From SLFH01 sp050486265 (lineage in GTDB: Bacteria; Planctomycetota; Phycisphaerae; Phycisphaerales; UBA1924), in assembly GCA_050486265.1 (NCBI GenBank), contig JBJHCY010000003.1:1-64000 (forward strand): 64,000 nucleotides of DNA, in the 5' to 3' direction. Shown one piece after another: positions 33,407 to 41,965 of the stretch (the first letter of the stretch is position 1; each line of letters opens with the position of its first letter). Below the pieces are notes generated by a model. The model saw only the letters and a list, made by a program, of their open reading frames with translations, was not told where the DNA came from and did not search any database. Made by a program: the position numbers and the translations under genes.

Positions 33407-33556
33407 CTCATTACTCTCCGATAGGCCGAGGCGGCCGATGCCAATGGACCCCCAATGACCGCGGGCCGAGACGGCGCGTGTCATTTTTTCCGATCGCGCC
33501 AAGGTAGCGGAGAGTGCGGGGGCGTGCAAGCCTTGCGCGTCGATGAGCGAGGTTCC

Positions 33557-35491
33557 TCAGGGGATCGGGGCGTCTGCGGCCCCTGTCTGCTGGATCCGCA
33601 GCAGTTCCGAGAACCTGCCCCCGGCCTCGGCGAGCTCGTCGTACCCGCCCCGTTCGACGATCCGGCCCGCATCGAGCACCAGGACAAGGTCGGCGTCGCG
33701 GATGGTGCTCAGTCGGTGGGCGATGATGAAGGTGGTGCGTCCCTTCATCAGCTCGCGCATCGCGCTCTGGATCAGGCGCTCGGACTCGCTGTCGAGGTTG
33801 CTCGTCGCCTCGTCGAGGATGAGGATCCGCGGGTCGGCGAGGATCGCCCGGGCGATGGCGATCCGCTGACGCTGCCCGCCCGAGAGACGCACGCCCCGCT
33901 CACCGATGAAGGTGTCGAACCCGTCGGGCGTGTCGGTGATGAAGCCGTGGGCGTTGGCGGCCCTCGCCGCCTCGATGATTTCTCGTTCCGTGGCGTTCCG
34001 GCGCGCGTAGGCGATGTTGTCGCGGATCGTCCCGTCGAACAAAAACACATCCTGCTCGACGATGCCGAGGATCGAGCGGTAGTCGTCGGGGCGGATGTCG
34101 CGCGTGTCGATCCCGTCGAGCAGGACGCGACCCTCTGTGGGGAGGTAGAACCTCGCGACGAGGTTGCACAGCGTCGTCTTGCCGGCGCCGCTCGCACCGA
34201 CCAGCGCGACGATCGAGCCCGCGGGGACCAGCGCGTCGATCTCTTTGAGCACCGGCTGCTGCGAGCCGGGGTAGGCGAACGAGACCGAGTCGAGCGTGAC
34301 CTCGCCGGCGACGCGGTCGCGGTCCAGGCGAGTTGCGCCGGGGGCGACCGACTCGTGTTCGAGCGGCTCAGAGAGCAGGTCCAGCACGCGGTCGAGCCCC
34401 GCGAGCTGGTTCTGGATGTTCGTGGCGCTGACCACCAGCGACTCGATCGGGCCGAGGAGCATGAGCAGGTAGGCGGTGAACATCATCAGGTCGCCGACGG
34501 TGAGGTTGCCCTCGATGACCTGCCACCCGCCGTAGAGAAGGATCGCCGACGAGGCGATAGGGACCAGGAGCTGCCAGACAATCTCGAGCCCTCTGCTCCA
34601 CCACCAGGCGAGGATCTCCTGGCGCATCATGAAGGCGTTGCCCCCGACGAAGCGCGAGGCCTCGCCGGTCTCGCGGCCGAAGCCTCGGACGACGCGCAGG
34701 CCCGCAAACACCTCGGTCGAGTGCCCGTCGATGCGCTGGCGGCTCAGGCGGATGTCGCGCCACATCGGGCGGAGGCGGTTGATCCAGGCCCGGTGGGTCA
34801 TCCAGATCGTGGGGAGGAGCACGAGCGAGCCGATCACCAGCCGCCAGTCGGTCAGCGCGAGAATGACCATGGTCAGGCTCACCTGCACGACGGCCCGCCA
34901 CGGGTTGTAGACCATGCTGAACAGCAGCTCGCCGACTCCCCCCGCGTCCTCGCGCAGGATGCTCGCCACCCCGCCGGACTTGAGCGCCTGGGCGCGGTGC
35001 AGGGGCAGGCGGACGGCGTGGGCGAAGACACGCCTGCGGACGGAGATCTGCACCCTCTTGGTCAGCCGGGTGGTCTGCCAGCGGCCCCAGATCCCGACGC
35101 TGACGCTGACGAGGGTGATCGCGATCATCGCGCCCGAGAGGATCCAGAGCAGGCTCATGCGGTCGGTCGGCAGGCCGAGCGACTCTGGCAGACCCTCGGG
35201 GCCCGGGGTGTCCAGCAGGATGAAGTCGATGGCGATCTTGGTCGAGTAGGGCATCGCCAGCCCGAGCAGGGTGCTGACAGTCAGCGTGCAGAGGGCGAGC
35301 ACGAGCGTGGTGCGCTGGCGGGGGTCGAGCAGCCCGATAAATCGGGAGGCCAAGGCGACGGCGGGGCGGTGGCTGCGCGCCCGAGCCGTGGGCTGGGGTC
35401 CGTCGGGGGCGACCTGCTGGTCGGCCCCTCGTGAGCGACGCTCGATCCTGTACTGTTTGAAGCGGCGTCCGCTGCCGGCGCGTGCGTGCAT
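33557..35491 (-). CDS. ABC transporter, fused permease and ATPase (exporter type)
   Basis: A 644-residue half-transporter of the MsbA/MDR type. The N-terminal ~360 residues hold about six membrane helices (TLVLALCTLTVSTLLGLAMP, LLWILSGAMIAITLVSVSVG, VVQVSLTMVILALTDWRLVI, LLVPIASSAILLYGGW). The ATPase carries Walker A (GASGAGKTTL), LSGGQRQRIA, Walker B (ILILDEATSNLDSE) and IAHRLSTIRD. It probably dimerises in the inner membrane and exports a lipid, peptide or drug; the cargo is unknown. A basic leader of ~45 residues precedes the first helix. The ATG at 35491 was preferred to the longer frame upstream, which crosses a low-complexity stretch. It is divergent from the DAACS symporter, 146 bases away. 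Confidence 0.9.
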   Translation of the reverse strand: MHARAGSGRRFKQYRIERRSRGADQQVAPDGPQPTARARSHRPAVALASRFIGLLDPRQRTTLVLALCTLTVSTLLGLAMPYSTKIAIDFILLDTPGPEGLPESLGLPTDRMSLLWILSGAMIAITLVSVSVGIWGRWQTTRLTKRVQISVRRRVFAHAVRLPLHRAQALKSGGVASILREDAGGVGELLFSMVYNPWRAVVQVSLTMVILALTDWRLVIGSLVLLPTIWMTHRAWINRLRPMWRDIRLSRQRIDGHSTEVFAGLRVVRGFGRETGEASRFVGGNAFMMRQEILAWWWSRGLEIVWQLLVPIASSAILLYGGWQVIEGNLTVGDLMMFTAYLLMLLGPIESLVVSATNIQNQLAGLDRVLDLLSEPLEHESVAPGATRLDRDRVAGEVTLDSVSFAYPGSQQPVLKEIDALVPAGSIVALVGASGAGKTTLCNLVARFYLPTEGRVLLDGIDTRDIRPDDYRSILGIVEQDVFLFDGTIRDNIAYARRNATEREIIEAARAANAHGFITDTPDGFDTFIGERGVRLSGGQRQRIAIARAILADPRILILDEATSNLDSESERLIQSAMRELMKGRTTFIIAHRLSTIRDADLVLVLDAGRIVERGGYDELAEAGGRFSELLRIQQTGAADAPIP

Positions 35492-35637
35492 CGGCGATGC
35501 TACGCCCCGACGGCCAGGGAGCGTTCGGGATGCCTCGGCGGGGCGCGATGGCGGAGCGCGACCGCTGCCGGTATGGTGTGCGGCCACGCGCGGGCCGAGC
35601 GCCGGGCCCGATGCCGACCAAACTACAGGAGCCACCG

Positions 35638-37530
35638 ATGGGCAAAACCTCCAGACTCGCGCTGCACTGGCAGATCATCATCGGGCTTGTCCTCGGCATC
35701 TTCGTCGGGCTGATCCTCAACTGGACCTGGACGCCCTATACCTGGGGCCACCTCGGCGTCGGCGACCACACCAACTACCTCCGGGGGCAGCCCGGAGAGC
35801 TGGGCGATCGCCCGCCGGACCGCTCGCGCGACGCCGTGGACTGGCTGCGGGCGGAGCTCGATGACCTGGGCGTGGGCGACGGGGCCCAGCCGCTCAAGCC
35901 GCCGAGCAACGCGTACACCGGTCGCGTGGTCGCGTGGCTGCTCGACCCGATCATCTCGATGGAGGTGGAAGCCGACGAGGCGGACCCAGAGGAGGCCGAT
36001 CCGCAAGAGGACCCGGGCGCCGATCCTTCGCAGGAGCCGTCGACCGCGCCCGCTTCGGATCCCCAGATGCGTGCCGAGGCGAGGGCGTGGCTCCTCGAAC
36101 GGATCGGAACGGTGCTGGAGACGATCGAAGAGCGGTCGAACTACGCGATCCGCCCGGTCCAGCCCCCCGAGGACGAGGCTCTGGCCGCCGAGGTGCGTCG
36201 GGTCGTCCTGCCCCTGGCGGTCGAGGACCCCAACGCCGACGCGGGCTTTGCGGCCGCGATCCCCAAGCTCGTGGCGAACCTGAACAACATGGTCGGCGAG
36301 CTCTTCAAGAGGTCGCTGCTGTTCATCGCGGTGCCGATCGTGCTGTTCAGCCTGATCGCGGGTGTGGCGAGCCTGAACGACACGGCCAAGCTCGGGCGGA
36401 TCGGCGGCAAGACCATCGGCATCTACATCTGTACGACCGCCCTTGCGATCACGATCGGTCTGACCCTTGCGAACCTGATCGGCCCTGGCAAGGTGACGAG
36501 CGAACGCCACCAGGCTTACTTCGACTCGATGATCGAGGGCGCCGAGGCCCGGGTGGAGGACCCGCCCAATGTCTGGGCGTTCCTGCAGAGCATCGTCCCG
36601 ACCAACCCGTTCCACGCGATGGCCAACGCCGAGATGCTCCAGGTCGTCTTCATCGGCCTGATCATCGGCATCGGGCTCACGCTGATCCCCGGACGCAAGT
36701 CGGCGCCGGTGGTCGCCTTCTTCCAGACGCTGACGGATGTGATCATCAAGCTCGTGATGCTGCTGATGCTCACGGCGCCCTACGCGGTCTTTGCGCTGAT
36801 CGTCCCGGTGGTCGCCAGCCTCGGGCTGGAGATCCTGAGCCTGCTGTTTGTCTACGCGCTCTGCGTGCTGCTCGGTCTGGCGATCATGATGTTCGGCGTC
36901 TACCCCGGGCTGCTGCGGATCATCACGCCGGTGCGTTACGGCAGGTTCTTCGGAGCCATCGCCCCGGCCCAACTCCTGGCGTTCAGCTCGTCGAGTTCTG
37001 CGGCGACGCTGCCGGTCACGATGGAGTGCTGCGAGCGTCGCCTGGGCGTCAAGGAAGAGGTCGTCAGCTTTGTCCTGCCCGTGGGCGCCACGATCAACAT
37101 GGACGGGACGGCGCTCTACCAGGGCGTGGCGGCGGTCTTCATCGCCCAACTCTTTGCGCTGGATCTGACCATCGCCCAGCAGCTCACGATCGTGCTGACC
37201 GCGACGCTCGCGTCGATCGGCACCGCCGGAGTCCCCGGCGCCGGCATGGTCATGCTGGTGATCGTCCTCCAGAGCGCCAACATCCCCGTCGAGGGCATCG
37301 CGATCATCCTCGGCGTCGACCGCCTGCTGGATATGTGCCGCACGGCTTGCAATGTCACCGGCGACGCGGCGGTCTGCGGCGTCGTGGCGCACACAGAGGG
37401 CGCCCTGCTGACCGAAGAAGAGGTCGAACGCCTCTACGGCGACATCGACGACCCCGAGTCGATCGACGAGGGCGACCCCCCCGGCGACGAGGCGCCCGAC
37501 GCTCCGATCGTGCCTGAGAAGAAGGGTTAG
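35638..37530 (+). CDS. Dicarboxylate/amino acid:cation symporter (DAACS) with large insertion after TM1
   Basis: A 630-residue member of the glutamate/dicarboxylate transporter family. TM1 is IIIGLVLGIFVGLILNW (~13-30), and the second helix (SLLFIAVPIVLFSLIAGVAS) comes only near residue 225. The segment between is ~180 residues, acidic and alanine-rich, with EADEADPEEADPQEDP and no hydrophobic helix, where ordinary members have a short loop. Core motifs are intact: FSSSSSAATLPVT, INMDGTALYQ, GTAGVPGAG, DRLLDMCRTACNVTGDA. It imports an acidic amino acid or C4-dicarboxylate with Na+ or H+. AGGAG lies 6 nt before the ATG at 35638. The insert may be a periplasmic binding or interaction domain. 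Confidence 0.88.
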   Translation: MGKTSRLALHWQIIIGLVLGIFVGLILNWTWTPYTWGHLGVGDHTNYLRGQPGELGDRPPDRSRDAVDWLRAELDDLGVGDGAQPLKPPSNAYTGRVVAWLLDPIISMEVEADEADPEEADPQEDPGADPSQEPSTAPASDPQMRAEARAWLLERIGTVLETIEERSNYAIRPVQPPEDEALAAEVRRVVLPLAVEDPNADAGFAAAIPKLVANLNNMVGELFKRSLLFIAVPIVLFSLIAGVASLNDTAKLGRIGGKTIGIYICTTALAITIGLTLANLIGPGKVTSERHQAYFDSMIEGAEARVEDPPNVWAFLQSIVPTNPFHAMANAEMLQVVFIGLIIGIGLTLIPGRKSAPVVAFFQTLTDVIIKLVMLLMLTAPYAVFALIVPVVASLGLEILSLLFVYALCVLLGLAIMMFGVYPGLLRIITPVRYGRFFGAIAPAQLLAFSSSSSAATLPVTMECCERRLGVKEEVVSFVLPVGATINMDGTALYQGVAAVFIAQLFALDLTIAQQLTIVLTATLASIGTAGVPGAGMVMLVIVLQSANIPVEGIAIILGVDRLLDMCRTACNVTGDAAVCGVVAHTEGALLTEEEVERLYGDIDDPESIDEGDPPGDEAPDAPIVPEKKG

Positions 37531-37556
37531 GCGACGGTCAGCGTGCAAAGAAACAA

Positions 37557-37584
37557 CCGGCCGGCCCCGTTCGAGGCCGGCCGG
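37557..37584. terminator. Hairpin terminator candidate after the DAACS gene
   Basis: A perfect 10-bp stem, CCGGCCGGCC/GGCCGGCCGG, with an 8-nt loop lies 26 bases past the stop. No T run follows on the plus strand, so it may need Rho or act in the other direction. Confidence 0.45.
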
Positions 37585-37753
37585 TCCAATGCGCGGGCAG
37601 GGCCGGGGGCTGGAGGAGATGCTTTCCCCGGCCGGCCCTTGGGGTGGTCCGGCGACGCCCTGCCATCGCGAGCCGCGTCTCCCCCGATGTCGTCCCGGTG
37701 ACAGGTTGGACGCACGAGCCGCGGCGGAGTTCCCGCGCGGAGGCCATCGAAAC

Positions 37754-37798
37754 CAAAAAAATTTCACGGGCCCCGGGAGCGAGTCCGCGGGGCCCGTG
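37754..37798 (-). terminator. Terminator of the heme oxygenase gene
   Basis: CACGGGCCCC and GGGGCCCGTG form a 10-bp stem; on the minus strand it runs into AAATTTTTTT. It lies 34 bases past the heme oxygenase stop. The 300-base gap between the two convergent genes holds only this and the preceding hairpin. Confidence 0.8.
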
Positions 37799-37831
37799 AG
37801 GGAGGGGGGGCGAAGGGGAATCGGAGGGGCT

Positions 37832-38491
37832 TCAGGCGCCGGCCGTCCCGGCCCGGTGCAGCCCGGTGTGGACCTGGTAGACGATCTCGAACATCCGTTT
37901 GGCGGCTTCGACGAGGGTGTCCTTCTCGGCGTCGGAGAACTGGCAGGCGGCGAGGTTCTCCTTGAACGCGCCCCAGACTTGGGGCTGGCGGTCGCCGTAG
38001 GGCAGCAGGTAGCGGAGGCCGGCGTCCTGCGAGAGGCCCATGGCGGGGCCGGCGGCCTTGGCGATGAAGCGGTTGCCGTTGTTGGAGCCCTCGAGCACAT
38101 AGTGCAAACCGAGCAGACCGAGGGGCTCCTCGCGGGCGGTGCGTCGGATCTCGGCGACGGCCTCGCGGGTCTCGGGCAGGGCGTCGATCGCCCCGGGGTC
38201 GCGCCCGAAATGGGCGAGGTCTTCGAGGATGTAGGGCTCCTGGAACTGCTCGTCGGTGACGACGGCGGCCAGGGCGGGGACGCTCGGGCGGTGCTCGCGG
38301 ATGGCGTGTTCGAGCTCGCGGTGAACGAGGAGCATCTGCTCGAGCATGTCGGCGTAGACCTCGCGGGGGAGCTTGCCCTTGACGAGCGCTTCCTGGAGCG
38401 GGGCCTTCTCGGCCTTGGTGTGCAGGTCGCGGGTTTCGGTGCGCAGTCGCTCGGTGATCAGCGAGCGATCGGCCGCGGCTTCGGTGGACAT
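37832..38491 (-). CDS. Biliverdin-producing heme oxygenase
   Basis: Oxidatively opens heme to biliverdin, CO and Fe2+, in iron recovery or as a pigment step. The 219-residue all-helical protein has the proximal heme ligand in the N-terminal helix (DLHTKAEKA, His24) and the distal kinked helix GLLGLHYVLEGSNNGNRFIAK with its flexible glycines, the hallmarks of HemO/HO-1. The start ATSxLxxRLxxxTxxLH pattern is well kept (LITERLRTETRDLH). The upstream start is ATG 38491 with GGAGCGCC ahead. No heme-uptake or phytochrome gene is adjacent, so the physiological purpose is not clear. Confidence 0.88.
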   Translation of the reverse strand: MSTEAAADRSLITERLRTETRDLHTKAEKAPLQEALVKGKLPREVYADMLEQMLLVHRELEHAIREHRPSVPALAAVVTDEQFQEPYILEDLAHFGRDPGAIDALPETREAVAEIRRTAREEPLGLLGLHYVLEGSNNGNRFIAKAAGPAMGLSQDAGLRYLLPYGDRQPQVWGAFKENLAACQFSDAEKDTLVEAAKRMFEIVYQVHTGLHRAGTAGA

Positions 38492-38605
38492 CTCGGGCGC
38501 TCCTGGGGGTGGGCCGTGTCGCGTTGCGACTCGGTCTCAACTATTCGGGAGCCTTCAGGGGATGTCAACTCCCCGGTCTGTGACGAGCCCACCATGAGCC
38601 CCCAC

Positions 38606-40369
38606 CTACGAGCCCTGGGCGAAGAGCCGGAGGAAGGCGAAGAAGTCGTCGGCGTCGATCGAGCCGTCGTAGTTGAGGTCGGCGATCGGGTCGGCGTTGG
38701 CGAAGGCGTCGAGGAAGAGGAAGAAGTCGTCGGCGTCGACGACGCCGTCGGTGTTGAGGTCGGCGGGCTTGGTCTGGCAGGGCGAGCCGTCGGCGTTCTG
38801 GAAGGGGAGGGTGACGGCGCCGGCCTCGGGGAACTGGACGGTGTGCTGATCTGAGGATTGGAGGAGGAAGTAGAGCTCGATCTCGCGTCCGCAGGCGGCG
38901 CCGGGGATGTTGACGATGCTGAAGCCGTCGGAATCGGTGTAGAGCATCTCCTGGAAGTCGTTGTACCCGTCGAAGCGGACGAGGACGGCGGTCCCGTCGG
39001 GGTTGGCGGTCGCGTAGCCGTCGGCGACGCGGAAGGTGATCGGGTTTGTCTCGCCTGCGACGAGCGCGTCGGGGATGGCGTGGGGCCTTCGGAGTCTGAC
39101 GGGCAGGGTGACGGCCTCGGCCATGACGAGGACGGATTCGAGGAGTTCCTCGCTGTTGGGGATGATCTGCTCTGTTGGGAGGACGAAGCCGCCGATCCCT
39201 GCGCCCGCGGCGGGGCGGAGCTCGTAGGTCCACGAGTAGGCGCCGGTTTCGGCGTAGACCCAGTCCTTGTGGGTGCCGCTGGCGGGGTAGAGGCCGGTCA
39301 TCGAGTTGAAGGCGAGATACTCGACGCCGTCGAGGGCGTACATCGTGTCGGCGAGTTCCTGGCTGAACTCCGGGAAGAATGTCGCGTCGGGCTCGGGGAG
39401 GGGATCGGTGCTGAAGCCGTAGGGCCAGAGGACATACTGGCTGTACGAATGCACATCGATGTGCATGACGAGATTGTCAATGCTGAGCAGCTCATCGCGG
39501 ACGGCGGAGGTCTCGGGCTCGCTGAAAGCGGAGGGCCCGCGGTAGGTCTGGCTGGTGGTGTTGCCGCTGGAGCCCTGGCCGCCGAAGTTGACATCCCAGT
39601 TTCTGTTGAGGTCGACGCCTCGGAGCGTGCCGTTGGCTGTGCGCCACTTGTTTTTGCGCCAGAAGCGGTCGTCCGTCCAGCAGTACTCGTACCCGTCGGG
39701 GTTGGTGAGGGGAACGATCATGAAGACGGCGCGGTCCATGAGGGTGGTGATGCGCGGGTCGACCCCGTAGCCCTCGACGAGTTTCTGCGCGGTGTACATC
39801 GACGCGGCTGGGCTGATCCACTCGCGCGCGTGCTGCCCACCGGTCAGGAAGACGACCGGCCGCCCGGCCGGGTCGCCCGGAGCGGTGATGGTGAGCACGC
39901 GGATGTTGCGGTCTTCGTGCGACTGGCCGATGATGCGTTGAGAAACGAGGGCCGGGTTGTCGGCCGCGAGATCGATGGTGAACTGTTCGATCGCGTCGTA
40001 GCGGTGGTAGACGAGGAAGAAGTTGGGGTCGTCCATCGCTCCGATTGCGTCGATGGCGGCGCGTTCCTGGTCGACGAGGGACTGCAGGTCGTCGATGACG
40101 ACGCGCATCGGCACGCCGAGTTCTTGCAGCGCCTCGCGTTCGTCGGGCCCGACGCGGACCTCGAAGGGCCTGTCCATCACGACGCTGTGCGTCCAGACAT
40201 CGTCGACGATCGCCATGACGGCGCGGAACTGGCGCAGGTTCTCGGGCGCGACCTCGGCGACCGTCTGCCCCTCGTAGAGGCTCTGGGCCTGCACGAGGCC
40301 GACCGGGAGCGAGCAGGCGGCGAGGAAAGCGAGCGTCGTCGAGCGTCGGAGCGTGGATCGGATGGTCAT
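38606..40369 (-). CDS. Secreted M14 zinc carboxypeptidase with EF-hand (dockerin-like) tag
   Basis: A 587-residue exported metallocarboxypeptidase. The signal peptide ends near GLVQAQ (~29), followed by a pro-region and an M14 domain with zinc ligands His180 and Glu183 (TGGQHAREW), His307 (HIDVHSYSQ), DLNRNWDVNF for substrate binding and the catalytic Glu383 (SWTYELRPA). The last ~60 residues hold two EF-hand loops (DLNTDGVVDADDFFLF, DLNYDGSIDADDFFAF), nearly the same tag as on the secreted serine protease at 30401-33406. It cleaves C-terminal residues from peptides outside the cytoplasm, probably in protein scavenging. The ATG at 40369 gives MTIRSTLRRS; the longer frame upstream lacks a signal peptide at its start. 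Confidence 0.9.
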   Translation of the reverse strand: MTIRSTLRRSTTLAFLAACSLPVGLVQAQSLYEGQTVAEVAPENLRQFRAVMAIVDDVWTHSVVMDRPFEVRVGPDEREALQELGVPMRVVIDDLQSLVDQERAAIDAIGAMDDPNFFLVYHRYDAIEQFTIDLAADNPALVSQRIIGQSHEDRNIRVLTITAPGDPAGRPVVFLTGGQHAREWISPAASMYTAQKLVEGYGVDPRITTLMDRAVFMIVPLTNPDGYEYCWTDDRFWRKNKWRTANGTLRGVDLNRNWDVNFGGQGSSGNTTSQTYRGPSAFSEPETSAVRDELLSIDNLVMHIDVHSYSQYVLWPYGFSTDPLPEPDATFFPEFSQELADTMYALDGVEYLAFNSMTGLYPASGTHKDWVYAETGAYSWTYELRPAAGAGIGGFVLPTEQIIPNSEELLESVLVMAEAVTLPVRLRRPHAIPDALVAGETNPITFRVADGYATANPDGTAVLVRFDGYNDFQEMLYTDSDGFSIVNIPGAACGREIELYFLLQSSDQHTVQFPEAGAVTLPFQNADGSPCQTKPADLNTDGVVDADDFFLFLDAFANADPIADLNYDGSIDADDFFAFLRLFAQGS

Positions 40370-40668
40370 GGATCGAACCCCCGGGTCGTAAACCGGTGCT
40401 GGCGAGGTGCGGCCGGGGGCACGCTCGCGACAGAAACCCCTGAGGCCCGAATCCCCGAACGCTCGGGCCCACGAAGACAATCTACCCGAGATCGCCCGCA
40501 GCCGAAAGGCAAACGGGGCTGTTTGCGAGAAGATCGGTGATGCAGGGCGGTCCCGGGCCGATTCTCCCGGCCCTGAGCCCGGCGGAGCCGCCGGCGGCCA
40601 ACAATCCCGGCTCCGCCCCCGTTCTTGCCCCGTTCCGACCCCGATTGGGCAGGGCCCCTGCGTTTCAG

Positions 40669-41958
40669 ATGCCAGACCAGATGACCATCGGTGTGCCGGC
40701 CGGCCCGACTCGGGCGGGGAAGAAGGTGCGCACCGGGGCCGTGGTCGGCACGCACGCGGTCGTCGATTCGATGCCCGCGATCGTGCTGGCGCTGCTGGCG
40801 GTGCTCGAAGCCCGCCTCGAGATGACGCCCGGGCAGACGGCGCTCATCGTTGCGGCCGGGGCCGCGTGCTCGGGGCTGGTCCAGCCGGTCGCGGCGTGGT
40901 TCGCCGATCGATTCGCCCCGAGACTGATCGCGGTGGGGGGGATTCTGCTCGCCGCCGGGGCGTACGGCTCGGTCGGGCAGGTGACGAGCTTCGAGCAGTT
41001 GCTGGTGCTCCAGATCGTCGCGTCGCTGGGGGTGGGGGCGTTCCACCCGCCGGCCGCCGCGGCGGTGGGCAAGCTCTGCGGGCGTCGGCGGGCGCTGGGC
41101 GTTTCGTTCTTCTTTGTCGCGGGGATGATGGGTGCGGTGGTCGGCTACCGGCTCGGGCCGGTCGCGGTCTCGCGGATCGGCCTGGAAAACATCCACTGGC
41201 TGTTTGTGCCCGTGGTGCTGGTCTGCGCCGGGGCGGCGCTGGCGCTCCGGGGCGTCTCGCACCACGAGGGCGACGGCACGAAAGAGACCCGCACGCCGAT
41301 CCCCGAGAACTCCGGCGAACGCTGGCGGGCGGTCTGGCTGCTGTACGCGGGCAATGTGCTGCGCTTCGTCTGCGACGCCTCGCTGATCTATCTGTTGCTT
41401 CGCTGGTCGCAGGCGTTCACGATCGAGCGCAACGGCGCCGCGATGCTCGATCAGGCGATGGCCGTTCAGGCGGGGGATCTGAACGGCTGGATGCTCGCGG
41501 CACGCCAGTTCGGCATGGCGGTCGGCGGGCTGGTGCTGGGCTTTGTTGTCAGGCGGGGCTTTGAAAAGAGCGTGCTGATCTCTGTGCCGCTGGCGGGCGC
41601 GGGGGCGATGGCGCTGATGGCGTTCAGCCCCGAACTGATCGAGATGCTCGAAGACCCGCGTTTTTTGCTCCCGCTGGCGGTCGGGCTCGTCTTTGCGACG
41701 GGGTTCGGCTACGCGGGGCCGGTGCCGGTCACGGTCGCGGTGGCGCAGCGGCTGCTCCCGCACCGCACGAGCATGGCTTCGGGGCTGATGCTCGGGGGCT
41801 CGTGGGGTTTCGCGTTTGTCGGGCCGCTGCTGTGCGAGCTTGTGATCCGCAGCGCGGGGCTGCAGAGCGCGATGCTGATGGTCGCGGGGTTCCTCGCGGC
41901 GTCGGCGGGGGTTTCGGCGCTGATCTCGGGGCGGTTGCTGCAGGAGACGGCGCGGTAA
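40669..41958 (+). CDS. MFS transporter, fosmidomycin-resistance-like
   Basis: A 429-residue major facilitator with about 12 membrane helices. The start (THAVVDSMPAIVLALLAVLE), ALIVAAGAACSGLVQPVAAW, the loop motif FADRFAPRL and LGVGAFHPPAAAAVGKL are typical of the Fsr/fosmidomycin-efflux subgroup. It ends with ASGLMLGGSWGFAFVGPLLC and LMVAGFLAASAGVSALISG. It probably exports a small drug or metabolite; the substrate is not visible. The ATG at 40669 follows weak ribosome binding sequence; the frame upstream is Pro/Gly-rich and does not look like protein. It is convergent, 7 bases apart, with the TolC-like gene. Confidence 0.82.
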   Translation: MPDQMTIGVPAGPTRAGKKVRTGAVVGTHAVVDSMPAIVLALLAVLEARLEMTPGQTALIVAAGAACSGLVQPVAAWFADRFAPRLIAVGGILLAAGAYGSVGQVTSFEQLLVLQIVASLGVGAFHPPAAAAVGKLCGRRRALGVSFFFVAGMMGAVVGYRLGPVAVSRIGLENIHWLFVPVVLVCAGAALALRGVSHHEGDGTKETRTPIPENSGERWRAVWLLYAGNVLRFVCDASLIYLLLRWSQAFTIERNGAAMLDQAMAVQAGDLNGWMLAARQFGMAVGGLVLGFVVRRGFEKSVLISVPLAGAGAMALMAFSPELIEMLEDPRFLLPLAVGLVFATGFGYAGPVPVTVAVAQRLLPHRTSMASGLMLGGSWGFAFVGPLLCELVIRSAGLQSAMLMVAGFLAASAGVSALISGRLLQETAR

Positions 41959-41965
41959 GGGGCGG

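Noticed and set aside
29492..33424. A 1310-codon open frame on the plus strand opposite the secreted serine protease
   Set aside because: It is antisense to a gene with signal peptide, catalytic triad, P domain and EF-hand tag; long antisense frames are expected at this G+C, and its composition (Val/Asp/Gly/Arg runs) is not protein-like.
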